A stretch of DNA of 64,000 bases from Pseudomonadota bacterium. GTDB taxonomy: Bacteria > Bdellovibrionota_C > UBA2361 > OMII01. The stretch spans positions 24,630-88,629 of the forward strand of contig JAPLFS010000063.1 of assembly GCA_026390555.1 (NCBI GenBank), given 5' to 3'. The notes beneath the pieces were generated by a model. The model was not told the DNA's origin. It ran no database searches and saw only the letters and a program-made list of their open reading frames with translations. This document shows positions 51,698 to 61,889 of the stretch, one piece after another (position 1 is the first letter of the stretch; the number at the start of each line of letters is the position of its first letter). The position numbers were made by a program, and so were the translations under genes.

Positions 51698-53221
51698 TCA
51701 GCTGCGCTCCTCTATCCGCGCCTCTATCCGCTCCTCTATAGACTGCGTTATAGCAGCAGCTCCTACCGTAATATTAAAGCTCTCAGATAATCTCTGCGCT
51801 AATGGAGCTACCAATTCCTGCCAGCCCGGTAGGTAGTGTAACGCGAGTGTTCCAAAACATAGCTCCTCAATCGATTGAACCTGATCACCAACTACAGCCA
51901 GCTCAAGCTCACCCTGCAGCACCCCAGGCACAACCTCTCTAAAGCCATCAACGCACTCATCTATATAACGTACCCGCCCACGCCAGCGTTGAATCACGAG
52001 CTCTATAGTACCCTCCGAGAGACCCTTTGTGCGCGCTAGTGCGCGAAAGGCATCGAGCTCACAGGCGCGCTCAACACCGGGCAAAGCCCTGCTAGTGATA
52101 CCTGTTTTCCTCTCGCCTGCTAACAACACCATGGTCCGCACCACCTTGGCGGAGCTCTTAAAAGAGTCCCACGGCCCCCGCTCCTCAATAGTAAAGATCC
52201 CCTGCTGCTCCCTAACCTTAAGGTCTCTGGAGTAGCTGCACCCAGAGCTCCATCTACTAAGGGTCGCGCGAATGGCCCACCCCGCCTGCTCACACGCTTC
52301 ACGCGCTATAGCTAGCACCGCCGTGGGCGCCGGCATCTTCAAAGCACACACTAGCGCTACCTCAATAACACCATCATTGATATACGAGACCGTTACTAAG
52401 GAGCTATCTGGCAGCTCAAAGGACACGAAACGACCCGCACCCTTAAGTGTGCGGGGCTCTACCTGAAAAACAACCTGCGCGGTTGAGGGCAGCCTCTCTG
52501 GAACCTTCAAGATATGAGTGCCGAGCCTTGTTGCTGGGAATGTGCCGTCGGTCGGATCGATCAGTAGACCACCAGCCCTAACCTCATAGCTATTATTCGA
52601 GCAGAGATCGCGAAAGCCTACGTTATAACATCCGCTCTCTGATTCAGCCTCTACGTAGATAGGTTGCGCATAGGAGAGCGCTAACGCCCCCTCCTGGCGC
52701 GCCGCTAGGATAAGTTCGCGGATTAGTAGAACCTCATCAAGGTCCGGAAATCCTTTGCTAGTCGTAGGTGCCCGACGCCCCGCCCCTCTCCATAGATACC
52801 TTAAGCCTCTCAGCGCCAAGCCGCTCCAGATGGTTTTTGCACTTGGAAGATCTGGCGATGTTAGCGAGATCAGATGCGGTGCGATGGTGTGCGAGAACGC
52901 CCGCAGACTAGCTAGACCTCGCATAATATCGAGGGGCTTAGTGCAAACTGCACCTGAGAGTGAGTTACGCCACGCCACCCCATGCGCACCGAAGTATCGA
53001 GCCTCAAGTACAAGCACCCGTATTCCTCTGAGCGCTAGTTGGTGTGCAGTCAGGGCCGCAGTAAGCCCACCACCTAATATAACCAGATCGAAGTTCCTGT
53101 TCTCACCGAGCTGCTCTAAACATCCCGCGCGGCTCGTTAGGGTAGAGAACGGTCGTGAATCAAGGTTTGGCTGTTCTTCAAACTCGGAAGTATAGAGCAG
53201 GCGGCTTGAGTTGCTATTCAC
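51698..53221 (-). CDS. FAD-dependent oxidoreductase, GlpD-like
   Basis: A 507-residue protein. The GTG at 53221 overlaps the preceding gene by 8 nt, a common coupling; the frame runs to 53344 but inside that gene. NFDLVILGGGLTAALTAHQL is the FAD dinucleotide motif about 45 residues in, with VLVLEARYFG next. SKGFPDLDEVLLIRELILAA and GGLLIDPTDGTFPATRLGTH resemble glycerol-3-phosphate dehydrogenase (GlpD), but the substrate residues after the FAD motif differ (AHGVAWRNSLSGAVC). The end is a 12-bp DNA repeat giving IEERIEARIEER. Function probably dehydrogenase-like; substrate unknown. Confidence 0.7.
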   Translation of the reverse strand: MNSNSSRLLYTSEFEEQPNLDSRPFSTLTSRAGCLEQLGENRNFDLVILGGGLTAALTAHQLALRGIRVLVLEARYFGAHGVAWRNSLSGAVCTKPLDIMRGLASLRAFSHTIAPHLISLTSPDLPSAKTIWSGLALRGLRYLWRGAGRRAPTTSKGFPDLDEVLLIRELILAARQEGALALSYAQPIYVEAESESGCYNVGFRDLCSNNSYEVRAGGLLIDPTDGTFPATRLGTHILKVPERLPSTAQVVFQVEPRTLKGAGRFVSFELPDSSLVTVSYINDGVIEVALVCALKMPAPTAVLAIAREACEQAGWAIRATLSRWSSGCSYSRDLKVREQQGIFTIEERGPWDSFKSSAKVVRTMVLLAGERKTGITSRALPGVERACELDAFRALARTKGLSEGTIELVIQRWRGRVRYIDECVDGFREVVPGVLQGELELAVVGDQVQSIEELCFGTLALHYLPGWQELVAPLAQRLSESFNITVGAAAITQSIEERIEARIEERS

Positions 53222-53573
53222 TGATAGTAACCCGCCACCTAAGCTTACGGGGAAGATCGATCTGCCATGTGCCGGAGCCCAGCTCCGTAAATAAGCATAC
53301 CCCTGTGGTAGAGATCGGCTGCCGCTTCTCTGTAGCGAGACCATCCAGATTTGCTGCGACGCACTCCCCTGCAGGAGGCTGCGCGCCCTCTACCTTAACG
53401 GTCACCGCGGCGGCCCCACGCACAACGCGCACCGCCCGAACAAGGCCTGTGCTATCAAGGATTCTAAGCTCATCTGCAACGGCCGCAGTGTTGAAGGCGA
53501 AGAGAGCAACTAGTCCTATAGTAAATGTAGCCGGCGAGATAATCTTCGCCCATATAATATTCATAGCTAGCAT
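53214..53573 (-). CDS. small secreted protein of unknown function
   Basis: A 119-residue protein with a likely signal peptide (SPATFTIGLVALFAFNTAAVADE, cleavage near residue 34), so periplasmic. The mature part is beta-rich (GLVRAVRVVRGAAAVTVKVE) with two Cys (GECVAAN, GVCLFTE) that could form a disulfide. No family recognised. It lies 2 nt after purD and overlaps the FAD oxidoreductase gene, so all three are co-transcribed. Confidence 0.65.
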   Translation of the reverse strand: MLAMNIIWAKIISPATFTIGLVALFAFNTAAVADELRILDSTGLVRAVRVVRGAAAVTVKVEGAQPPAGECVAANLDGLATEKRQPISTTGVCLFTELGSGTWQIDLPRKLRWRVTISE

Positions 53574-53575
53574 CC

Positions 53576-54859
53576 TTATGCGCCTTTACCTATACCTATA
53601 CCTATATCGCGCCTAACCCTACGGCCACGTAGCTGCACCAGATCGACCGCCTTGTAGGCAGCGCTACGAGCGCTATCGCTATCCGCTCCAAGCCCAACGA
53701 TGGTCAGCGTACGACCACCGTTTGATACCAGGTTACCACGAGCATCAAGGGTAGTGGCAGCATGAAAAACAACCGCCCCAGGAACAAGCGCCGCCAGCTC
53801 GAGCCCCGTTATCTGGCCCCCCTTAACAGGCTGCTCTGGGTATCCATCCGACGCTATAACAACACAGGTGCTTACCTGCTTACGCCAAACAAGCTTAGGC
53901 CGCTCAGATCGAACCCCCGCCATCCACTCAAAGAGCTCAATCGGATCGCTCTCTAACCTAACCAGGATAGCCTGACACTCAGGGTCACCGAGCCTCGTAT
54001 TGTACTCAAGCACCCGTATCCCATCTGGCCGCCCCTCTAAGCCTGCTGGAACCATCATCCCGGCATACAGGAAGCCCTTAAATGGAGCACCCCGCGCGCG
54101 CATCACCCTTAGGATAGGATTTGCGCAATGCTCCTGAATCCAGGTGAGCTCCTGCTCATCGATACGGGGTGAGGGGCAGACCGAACCCATTCCACCGGTG
54201 TTAGGGCCAAGATCGTTATCACAGAGACGCTTATAGTCGTGGGCAGGAGCAAGCGGAATAAGCTCCGTGCCGTTTGAAGCAAAGATGCAGCTTACCTCTA
54301 CGCCGCTTAGAAACTCCTCCACAACCACCCGCTCGGCTCTTAGTGTTCCAAAGAGGGCCTCAATCGCCGCCGGAAAATCAGCAGCACGCTCTATCACAAA
54401 AACACCCTTACCAGCAGCGAGCCCATCAGCCTTAAGCACCAAGGGCGCACCAACCTCTGCACAGTGCCGCTCTAGCGCGCGACACTCGCTAAAAACATGG
54501 TGGGAGGCTGTTGGCACACCAGCCTCAAGCATAATCTCCTTGGCAAAGGCCTTGGAGCTTTCAAGTAGGGCCGCAGCCTTAGTCGGACCAACTATAACCT
54601 TACCGTTAGCCTCGAATAGATCTACCACTCCGGCCTCAAGCGCCACCTCTGGACCTACCACCGTTAGACCAATTCCGTTATCGATCACGGCTTGCAGCAG
54701 CTCTTTAGTGGCGGTTGGTGCGATCGGAAGAAGCTCGGCTACCTCCGCTATGCCCGGGTTTCCAGGGGCACAGAAGACCTTTGAGACGCGTGGGGATGCC
54801 GCGATACGCCAACTAAGGGCATGCTCTCTGGCACCAGCTCCGATAACTAGAACCTTCAT
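53576..54859 (-). CDS. purD: phosphoribosylamine-glycine ligase
   Basis: A 427-residue ATP-grasp enzyme joining phosphoribosylamine and glycine, the second step of purine synthesis. MKVLVIGAGAREHALSWRIA starts it, VVGPEVALEAGVVD and DGLAAGKGVFVIE follow, and DLGPNTGGMGSVCPSP is the signature. The extreme tail RRDIGIGIGKGA comes from a CTATAC 6-bp repeat. It lies 11 nt after purH. Confidence 0.97.
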   Translation of the reverse strand: MKVLVIGAGAREHALSWRIAASPRVSKVFCAPGNPGIAEVAELLPIAPTATKELLQAVIDNGIGLTVVGPEVALEAGVVDLFEANGKVIVGPTKAAALLESSKAFAKEIMLEAGVPTASHHVFSECRALERHCAEVGAPLVLKADGLAAGKGVFVIERAADFPAAIEALFGTLRAERVVVEEFLSGVEVSCIFASNGTELIPLAPAHDYKRLCDNDLGPNTGGMGSVCPSPRIDEQELTWIQEHCANPILRVMRARGAPFKGFLYAGMMVPAGLEGRPDGIRVLEYNTRLGDPECQAILVRLESDPIELFEWMAGVRSERPKLVWRKQVSTCVVIASDGYPEQPVKGGQITGLELAALVPGAVVFHAATTLDARGNLVSNGGRTLTIVGLGADSDSARSAAYKAVDLVQLRGRRVRRDIGIGIGKGA

Positions 54860-54870
54860 ACCGGTCTCCT

Positions 54871-56481
54871 TTAGTGGCGAAAGTGCCTATCGGCCGCAAA
54901 AAACAGACTCACGTTTTTGGCTGCCGCTGCCCCCTTAACGTCATCGTCCCGCCGCGAGCCAGCCGGAGCAACTATAGACGTTATTCCAACAGCACTAAGC
55001 GCCTCGACAGAATCTGGGAATGGAAAGAAGGCATCCGATGCCGCAACCGCTCCGTTAAGGAGGTGCCCGTGCAGATTGGCCTTTCTAATTGCTAGCTCAA
55101 CTGAATCGATGCGACTCATCTGGCCGGCCCCTACTCCGATTAGCAATCCATCCCTAACCAGCACGATAGCATTTGACTTAACATGCCCCACTAGGCGCCA
55201 CGCCAGATCGAGATCCGCGAGCTCCTCATCGCTCGGAGAACGGGGCGTTACTAGGTTAGCACGCGAGATGGTTACGCGATTGATATCGGGCTCCTGAATC
55301 AAGACCCCGCCTGCAACGGTTCGTAGATCATAGCCGCGCAGTTCGCCTCCATTGACTTCAATGATCCTAAGGTTCTTACTGGTACGGAGCATCTCAAGCG
55401 CCTCGGGGGTATAGCCCGGCGCTATCACTATCTCAGCGAAGTCGCCCCGAATCTCCTCTGCCGCGCCCAGATCAATCCTAGTGTTAGACACCAACACGCC
55501 ACCAAAATGGCTTCGTGGATCGCACTCCTTGGCGCGCTCAATGGCATCCCTCACATCGCTACCGTTAGCCACACCACACGGATTAAGGTGCTTTAAGATG
55601 GCGACAGTTGTTTTGTCCTTGGTAAGATCCGAGAGCAGCCGTAGCCCCGCATCGAGGTCGAGCATATTATTATATGAGAGCTCCTTACCGCCGAGCTGCG
55701 TCCAGTGCGGGCCAGCAAAGAGAGCTAGCTCGCCTGATTTAGCGGAGTAGATTGCAGCTTTCTGGTGTGGGTTTTCTCCGTAGCGTAGCTCCGTTCTTTT
55801 CTCAAATGAGACCTGCGCCTGCTGCGGTAGCGCTCCTGGCGTTGACGTAGCACCACACTGGCTTGAAAAACCACACAGACTTGAAAAATAGGTGGCGATG
55901 GCACCGTCGTACTGCGAAAGGGTAGCGAATACCTTAGCTGCGTAGCGCCTTCTAGTTTCAATTGAGAAGCTATCTTCTGCGCCGTTACCTACACGGGTAC
56001 CAGCACTGAGCTGCTCAATCACCTCTGGATAATCAGAGGGATCGATCAGAGGGAGTACAAAGCGGTGGTTCTTAGCGGCTGCGCGAATCATAGTTGGGCC
56101 ACCTACATCAACCAACTCCGTCATCTCCTGGGGATCTAGTGCGCGCTCAGAGGCTAGGTACTTAATAAAGGGATAGAGATTTACAACTACTATATCGATC
56201 TGGCCGATCTCGGCGGCCGCCATCTGCTCGAGATGGTGCTTCTGATCCCGTCTGGCGAGAATTCCAGCATGAATCTTAGGATGAAGGGTCTTGACCCGTC
56301 CATCGAGCAGCTCCGCCAGTCCGGTGTAGGACTCAACCGAGGTCCAGGGGATCTGCGCTTCATCGAGCGCCTTGCCGGTCCCGGAGGTAGCTAAAAGGGT
56401 ATACCCTGCCCTACTTAAGGCAGCGGCGAGATTAGGCAACCCGGTTCGATCAGAGACACTTAAGAGCGCAAACTTTTTCAT
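54871..56481 (-). CDS. purH: AICAR transformylase / IMP cyclohydrolase
   Basis: A 536-residue bifunctional enzyme for the last two steps to IMP. The N-terminal cyclohydrolase begins FALLSVSDRTGLPNLAAALS and includes GRVKTLHPKIHAG. The transformylase half has LRYGENPHQKAAIYS, ILKHLNPCGVA and SDAFFPFPDSVEA. Slightly longer than E. coli PurH (529). First of the purH-purD-secreted-FAD oxidoreductase series. Confidence 0.97.
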   Translation of the reverse strand: MKKFALLSVSDRTGLPNLAAALSRAGYTLLATSGTGKALDEAQIPWTSVESYTGLAELLDGRVKTLHPKIHAGILARRDQKHHLEQMAAAEIGQIDIVVVNLYPFIKYLASERALDPQEMTELVDVGGPTMIRAAAKNHRFVLPLIDPSDYPEVIEQLSAGTRVGNGAEDSFSIETRRRYAAKVFATLSQYDGAIATYFSSLCGFSSQCGATSTPGALPQQAQVSFEKRTELRYGENPHQKAAIYSAKSGELALFAGPHWTQLGGKELSYNNMLDLDAGLRLLSDLTKDKTTVAILKHLNPCGVANGSDVRDAIERAKECDPRSHFGGVLVSNTRIDLGAAEEIRGDFAEIVIAPGYTPEALEMLRTSKNLRIIEVNGGELRGYDLRTVAGGVLIQEPDINRVTISRANLVTPRSPSDEELADLDLAWRLVGHVKSNAIVLVRDGLLIGVGAGQMSRIDSVELAIRKANLHGHLLNGAVAASDAFFPFPDSVEALSAVGITSIVAPAGSRRDDDVKGAAAAKNVSLFFAADRHFRH

Positions 56482-56617
56482 AGAATACTATGGCCTCCAT
56501 AACCGCTAATAGGATACATCGCCGTCGCCTAGTATTCTAGCATCGTTGTCAAATTATTATGGACGCACCGGTATCTAACCGGCCATGAAAAAGATCGCAC
56601 TCCTGAATTTATACCCA

Positions 56618-56635
56618 GCCGTTCTGGAGAACGGC
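56618..56635. other. perfect 8-bp inverted repeat upstream of purH
   Basis: GCCGTTCT and AGAACGGC are separated by GG only. It lies about 135 nt before the purH start, in the 193-nt gap to the phosphatase gene. It could be an operator or a transcript-end hairpin of the phosphatase gene; no U-tract is present. Confidence 0.4.
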
Positions 56636-56674
56636 GTTCCCAGGGCTTTAGCCTTATTACGGCGCAATGTTCCC

Positions 56675-58660
56675 CTACAAACGGGCCTCAACACCCACCA
56701 GGGTTGCTCGGATATCTGCCAATTGCGCCTCAAGCTTCTGACGCAGCACGTTACGGCGAGTTGGCGACGGATCTAATATCGCGTTATGAATTTCAATCTC
56801 CTGGATAGCGTTTTGAAGCTCTAGATTGAGGGAGTCACGTTGTGTTTTAAGCCCCTCAAACTCGGCGTAAATACCGGCAAGAACCTGCTCAACTGAGCTA
56901 CTCAGATCGGTCAGCAGCCCACGCATTAATTGCGTGCGCTTTTCAAGCATCTGATTCATCTCGGCCCGTAGCGCTTCTTTGGCCGGATAGAGCTCTAGCT
57001 CACCCTCTTTTTCCGAATACCCGAACGAAAGTTCCTCGATCTCCTCTAGCTTGCTCTTACTCGCCGCAGAAAAAGCGCCTGCAGCTTTAAGTTGATTTGC
57101 AGCCTTAAAGATATCATCCTGCCCCGGCTCATCGAGACGCTTACGCCGTCCGTACCACTGCGATACGCGCCGAGAGGTCTCTTCGACCTTAAGCTGCACC
57201 TGCTCTAAGTCCTGCTTTAGCTGCTCCGCTCGCTTAAGCGCGGCAGCGCGCTCGGCTGCATTAACAGCCTGCCCACCTCCCTCTAGCAGCTTAATCTGCT
57301 GTTCAAGGTTACCTACCGAGCGCTCCAGAATAAGCTTTGTTTTTGTAGACGCCCCCTCAACACTCGGACGTAAACCAAGTTGTGTATCGCTCGGCTCACG
57401 AACCTGCTTGATAATATCGGGCAATCCTAGATCCACTTTGCCAGGTTCGCGCTTGATCAGAAGATCGGCTGAGAGCTGCGTAAGGGAGGTTGGACCACCT
57501 GGCTCCACCTGAGAGCTAGTATAGCTACCGAGAGAAAACGAACCGAGGCCCAGCCCAAAACGCCGCGCTATGTCACCCGCCGTTAATCCAAAAACTAGCG
57601 CCATTACAACCAACAGAATAACCGGGAGACGATTCTTCTGTTTACCGATCTCAGCTCTACTCTTAATAACCTGCTCGCGTCGCAAACGGGGGTCCTGCGG
57701 TTCCTGCACCGGGGGAGGTATCTGATCTAGTTGTGCTCTGATCGCTATGCTCGACAGAGAGAGCGCTTCACTGCTGGCCAATGCCTGTGCAGCAGACTCA
57801 AGACTATCAGACTTATCAGCGTGCAGCTCTGCACTTGAACTTGCAACAGCGCTATCACGCGCTTTACGATACTCATGCGTGCGGCCCTTACCGATACGCT
57901 CTCCGACAGAGATAACGAGCACCGTAATATTATCGGCACCACCGCGTTGATTTGCCAGATTAATCAGGATCTGATTGGCATCATCAAGGGGATTCTTTCG
58001 AAGAACTCCGAGCATCTCCTGATCACGCACAAGATTATAGAGACCATCCGAGCAGAGTAGGTATATATCTCCAAGCTCCGGCTGCTCCGGTACAATGTTG
58101 GCTTCGATCTGAACATCCATTACCGGCCCCATTGAGCGCGTCAACATATGCGAGACCGGATGGTTCTCCACCTCATCGGGACTAATTGCCCCTGAACGTA
58201 ACAGCTCCCGCACCAGGGTGTGGTCCTCAGAGAGTTGCTGAATTGAGTTGCCACGTACCCGGTAAGCACGCGAGTCCCCAACGTTCAAACAAACCAATCC
58301 GTATTGGGTAAAGATTAACCCGACTAGGGTCGTGCCCATACCCGCTAACGATGGATCGTCTATACCCTTTTCAAAGATCTTGGCGTTAGCCGCCTGCGCT
58401 ACCTCAATTAAAGCATCTGGCGTGATGGCGTTCCCCTTAGTTGGCAGGAGCTCATCGAGGGTTGAGATCGCCAGTCGCGAGGCCGTTGCACCGCCATGCA
58501 CCCCGCCCATACCATCGGCGATAAAATAGCCTTGAAAGTTCTGGTGCTTTACAATTCCGAACGAATCCTGGTTCTCATCGCGCCGCATACCGACATCGGT
58601 ACCCGCAGCACACCTCAGCAGCGCCAGATTAAAGGGATTTTGTTCGCTTAGAGTTGTCAT
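56675..58660 (-). CDS. membrane-anchored PP2C-family Ser/Thr phosphatase
   Basis: A 661-residue protein. Residues ~12-260 form a PP2C phosphatase: GTDVGMRRDENQDSFGI, ADGMGGVHGGATAS, CSDGLYNLV and RGGADNITVLVISVG hold the metal-binding Asp residues. A helix (LPVILLVVMALVFGLTAGD, near residue 355) spans the membrane. The ~290-residue C-terminal part is a long coiled coil (LEQQIKLLEGGGQAVNAAER, RAEQLKQDLEQVQLKVEETS), presumably periplasmic. It would sense an outside cue and dephosphorylate cytosolic Ser/Thr phosphoproteins. No Ser/Thr kinase is in the window. A Shine-Dalgarno is weak. Confidence 0.88.
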   Translation of the reverse strand: MTTLSEQNPFNLALLRCAAGTDVGMRRDENQDSFGIVKHQNFQGYFIADGMGGVHGGATASRLAISTLDELLPTKGNAITPDALIEVAQAANAKIFEKGIDDPSLAGMGTTLVGLIFTQYGLVCLNVGDSRAYRVRGNSIQQLSEDHTLVRELLRSGAISPDEVENHPVSHMLTRSMGPVMDVQIEANIVPEQPELGDIYLLCSDGLYNLVRDQEMLGVLRKNPLDDANQILINLANQRGGADNITVLVISVGERIGKGRTHEYRKARDSAVASSSAELHADKSDSLESAAQALASSEALSLSSIAIRAQLDQIPPPVQEPQDPRLRREQVIKSRAEIGKQKNRLPVILLVVMALVFGLTAGDIARRFGLGLGSFSLGSYTSSQVEPGGPTSLTQLSADLLIKREPGKVDLGLPDIIKQVREPSDTQLGLRPSVEGASTKTKLILERSVGNLEQQIKLLEGGGQAVNAAERAAALKRAEQLKQDLEQVQLKVEETSRRVSQWYGRRKRLDEPGQDDIFKAANQLKAAGAFSAASKSKLEEIEELSFGYSEKEGELELYPAKEALRAEMNQMLEKRTQLMRGLLTDLSSSVEQVLAGIYAEFEGLKTQRDSLNLELQNAIQEIEIHNAILDPSPTRRNVLRQKLEAQLADIRATLVGVEARL

Positions 58661-58856
58661 CGCTTATAAAGATCATCGTGCGGGGATGGCGTTACTTAGG
58701 CAAGCCAGAGAGTGCCACTGGGACACACTAATAGCTTAATCCATATCGGCTTTATCCCCCAATATGAATCAGATATCGGAATAGTTCTCTGCTGGCTAAA
58801 GTGAATGTAGCTAGAAAATATGGCAACTAGCTGAAGTTAGGTGCGCACCTTTTTTA

Positions 58857-60242
58857 TTAGGCTGACTTGAGGCAGTTAACAAGCCCCTCACAGACCTTCT
58901 TAGCATCGCCGAATATAAGGGCACAGTTATCGAGGTAAAAGAGATCGTTTTCGACCCCGGAGTAGCCCGGATTCATAGAGCGCTTGATAACGTACACCAT
59001 CTTAGCTTTGTAGGCTTCGAGGATAGGCATCCCGTATAGGGGGCTCGCTTTATTAGTACGTGCCGCAGGGTTTACGACATCGTTCGCGCCGATGATAAGC
59101 ACCGCATCAGCCCGTGCAAACTCGGGGTTAATATCCTCTAGCTCAAGCACTGAATCGTATGGAATCTCAGACTCAGCTAGCAGCACGTTCATATGGCCCG
59201 GCATTCGACCAGCCACCGGATGTATTGCAAACTTAACATCAACCCCCCTGTGCTGAAGCTGCTCGTAGAGCTCCTTTACAGCGTGCTGCGCTTGTGCGAC
59301 CGCCATTCCGTAGCCGGGAATAACTATCAGGCTTGAGGCGTTCTCAAACATAAACGCGGCATCCTCGGTGCTGGCGGAGCGACACGACTTGGCGCTAGCA
59401 CCTGCAACCGCTGCCTGGGCGGTGTTCCCGAAACCACCCAAGATAACGTTGAGCAACGAGCGATTCATGGCTTTACACATGATATAAGAGAGGATCGCAC
59501 CGCTAGAGCCAACCAAAGCTCCGGTTGCTATCAGGAGGGGATTGTTGAGGGTAAAGCCTGTGGCGGATGCCGCCCAGCCGGAATAAGAGTTAAGCATTGA
59601 GACAACCACGGGCATATCTGAGCCCCCGATCGGAAGAACTATCAAGAATCCCAAGAGTAGCGAGAGCGCCGTCACAGTTGCAAATAAAACTACGCTGTGG
59701 TTAACCGCAAAGAGCGCTGAAAGCACAAAGACCGCAAGGATTAAGAGCGCGTTCACCAGATGCTGCCCCTTGAATACTAATGGAGCCGAGCCAAGCAGCG
59801 CCTGAAGTTTGCCAAATGCGATCAGTGACCCGGTGAACGTCACAGCTCCAATAGCGCTTCCTATAATCAATTCAAGCAGGAGAACGGCATTAAGATGCCC
59901 CTGCTGCGCATGCATCAGATAGGTTCCAGCAGCTACCAGAACCGCTGCCAAACCTACAAAACTATGCAACATGGCTACTAGCTGCGGCATCGCCGTCATC
60001 TTAATCCTAACAGCCAGTGGCACCCCGATCAGCGCGCCGATCGCGAGTCCCGCAAGAATAAGGCCGTAGTTGCTTACGCTCGGGTGAAAGAACGTCACCA
60101 TGACGGCGAGCCCCATACTCAACATAGATAAACGGTTACCGCGCAGCGCTGTCTTAGGATGGCTCAAGCTCTTAAGGCCGAAGATAAATAAGATAGTCGC
60201 AACGAGGTACGCAAACGCGAAAAAATCGGTATTTAGATGCAT
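58857..60242 (-). CDS. pntB: NAD(P) transhydrogenase subunit beta
   Basis: A 461-residue subunit. About nine membrane helices cover residues 8-270, followed by the NADP-binding domain dIII (SLIVIPGYGMAVAQAQHAVK, HPVAGRMPGHMNVLLAE, DINPEFARADAVLIIGANDV). With the alpha subunits it uses the proton gradient to drive hydride transfer from NADH to NADP+. It lies 12 nt after pntAB; the last gene of the three. Confidence 0.97.
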   Translation of the reverse strand: MHLNTDFFAFAYLVATILFIFGLKSLSHPKTALRGNRLSMLSMGLAVMVTFFHPSVSNYGLILAGLAIGALIGVPLAVRIKMTAMPQLVAMLHSFVGLAAVLVAAGTYLMHAQQGHLNAVLLLELIIGSAIGAVTFTGSLIAFGKLQALLGSAPLVFKGQHLVNALLILAVFVLSALFAVNHSVVLFATVTALSLLLGFLIVLPIGGSDMPVVVSMLNSYSGWAASATGFTLNNPLLIATGALVGSSGAILSYIMCKAMNRSLLNVILGGFGNTAQAAVAGASAKSCRSASTEDAAFMFENASSLIVIPGYGMAVAQAQHAVKELYEQLQHRGVDVKFAIHPVAGRMPGHMNVLLAESEIPYDSVLELEDINPEFARADAVLIIGANDVVNPAARTNKASPLYGMPILEAYKAKMVYVIKRSMNPGYSGVENDLFYLDNCALIFGDAKKVCEGLVNCLKSA

Positions 60243-60254
60243 GGTATATCTTTT

Positions 60255-60545
60255 TTAAGATCTCTTTTTAAACATCGCTAAGATACGATTGGTCACAACG
60301 AACCCACCAAAGATATTAATTGAGGCCAACACTACGGCAGAAAAACCGAGCATCTGGATCCAGACAGAGTTAGATGCTTCGACAGAGCCGGCTACAAACA
60401 TGGCGCCGATCACAAGAATCGCACTTATGGCGTTGGTAACGGCCATCAGTGGGGTGTGCAGCGCTGGCGTTACCCCCCAAATTACGTGGTAGCCTACGAG
60501 GCATGCTAGTGTAAAAACGTAGATCGCTATCATTGTTTCTGACAT
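60255..60545 (-). CDS. pntAB: NAD(P) transhydrogenase subunit alpha, part 2 (membrane)
   Basis: A 96-residue protein with three membrane helices ([60 protein letters not shown]). This is the separate alpha-2 subunit of three-subunit transhydrogenases as in Rhodospirillum, fused to alpha-1 in E. coli. [13 protein letters not shown] is the family signature. It sits between the alpha-1 and beta genes with gaps of 7 and 12 nt. Confidence 0.94.
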   Translation of the reverse strand: MSETMIAIYVFTLACLVGYHVIWGVTPALHTPLMAVTNAISAILVIGAMFVAGSVEASNSVWIQMLGFSAVVLASINIFGGFVVTNRILAMFKKRS

Positions 60546-60552
60546 AGAGAGC

Positions 60553-61701
60553 CTATTTTCCCTTCATACGCATAATACCCTGGTGAACGAGGATCGATGC
60601 TTCGATAATATCATCCTCCAGGTTTACGATATAGGTCGCCCCTCCATTCTCCTGCGGCGCGACAAAGAGATCTAACAACGAGACGATATTTCTTGCAAAG
60701 AAGCTACTTGAATCGGTCGCCATCATAGCTGGATAATTTGTGTACCCGATTATCTTTACACCATGCACCTCAACCACTTCGTCAGGTTTGCTCAAGGTGC
60801 AATTCCCACCACTGGGCGTGGCCATATCTACTATAACTGAGCCACAGCGCATCTTTGCTACGACCGCCTCAGAGATAAGGATCGGAGCTTTGCGTCCAGG
60901 AACATTTGCGGTGCTAATGATAATGTCGCTCTTAGAAAGGTGATCATCTAGTACAGCCTGTATCCTCTGTTTTGACTCGGCTGAGAGCTCCTTGGCGTAG
61001 CCACCCTCTCCGACCCCGGACTCATCGAGTTTAATCTCAATTGGCTTGGCACCGAGAGATAGGATCTGATCGCGAACCTCTGGACGTACATCGTATGCCT
61101 CTACCGTTGCCCCAAGTTTTTTAGCTGTTGCTATCGCCTGTAGCCCCGCTACTCCGACTCCAAGAACTGTTACCTTTGTAGCTTTCGCAGATCCAGCCGA
61201 TGTCATCATCATCGGAAAGAAGCGCCCGTAGTGCTGCGCGGCTTCAAGTACAGCGCGGTAGCCCGCGATGCCAGCCTGTGATGAGAGAACGTCCATCGAT
61301 TGAGCACGAGAGGTTCTGGGGATCGCCTCAAGTGCTAGAGCATCTACTTTGTGCTGCGCGAACCATTCAAGCAGCGGGCCGTTTCTAAAAGGCTCCATGA
61401 GTGAAACGATCATAGCCCCTGACTGTAACGCAGGCGCCTCCTTTGAGGTGGGCGGCGCAATCTTCGCTACAATTGGGGTTGACCAGGCATCCTCAGTTGA
61501 GACGATCTTGGCACCCGCAGCTTCGTAATCGCTATCGAGAAAGCCGGCGGCTACCCCAGCGCCTGTTTCAATATTCAGGTCAAACCCACATTTCATGAGT
61601 CTCTTGACCGAATCGGGGGTCGCTGCAACACGGGTTTCACCGTGCCCAGTTTCCTTGGGAATACCGACTGTAACTCCGATCTTCATATTAAGGGTCCCCA
61701 T
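60553..61701 (-). CDS. pntAA: NAD(P) transhydrogenase subunit alpha, part 1 (NAD-binding)
   Basis: A 382-residue soluble NAD(H)-binding subunit of the alanine-dehydrogenase/PntAA family. [20 protein letters not shown] near residue 13 and [16 protein letters not shown] (RQD-loop region) are characteristic. [20 protein letters not shown] is the Rossmann motif and [11 protein letters not shown] follows. The start may be the Met six codons in (MKIGVTVG). The upstream 188-nt gap holds no clear promoter. Confidence 0.95.
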   Translation of the reverse strand: MGTLNMKIGVTVGIPKETGHGETRVAATPDSVKRLMKCGFDLNIETGAGVAAGFLDSDYEAAGAKIVSTEDAWSTPIVAKIAPPTSKEAPALQSGAMIVSLMEPFRNGPLLEWFAQHKVDALALEAIPRTSRAQSMDVLSSQAGIAGYRAVLEAAQHYGRFFPMMMTSAGSAKATKVTVLGVGVAGLQAIATAKKLGATVEAYDVRPEVRDQILSLGAKPIEIKLDESGVGEGGYAKELSAESKQRIQAVLDDHLSKSDIIISTANVPGRKAPILISEAVVAKMRCGSVIVDMATPSGGNCTLSKPDEVVEVHGVKIIGYTNYPAMMATDSSSFFARNIVSLLDLFVAPQENGGATYIVNLEDDIIEASILVHQGIMRMKGK

Positions 61702-61889
61702 ACACTACTGAAGCGCTCTCTCTTTCGAGAAGTCTGCCTCTAACCACTGTTTGTTATGATCGACATTGTGGCTGCTAAACTTGAGAGCACACGGCTTATT
61801 AGAGGTAAAAAGCCTTTAAAAAGGTTCTATTAGGCAACTATTTAGCTAGTCAGGCTCGCTTATAGAACGCAGTTTTGCCGAGCTTAGGT

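Noticed and set aside
56585..56776. 63-residue plus-strand frame before the phosphatase end
   Set aside because: It overlaps the end of the phosphatase gene, has no conserved motif and covers a palindrome; probably spurious.
58840..58855. GGTGCGCACC followed by six T (possible terminator)
   Set aside because: The 10-bp palindrome leaves no loop for a stable hairpin, and it points in the plus direction where no gene ends.
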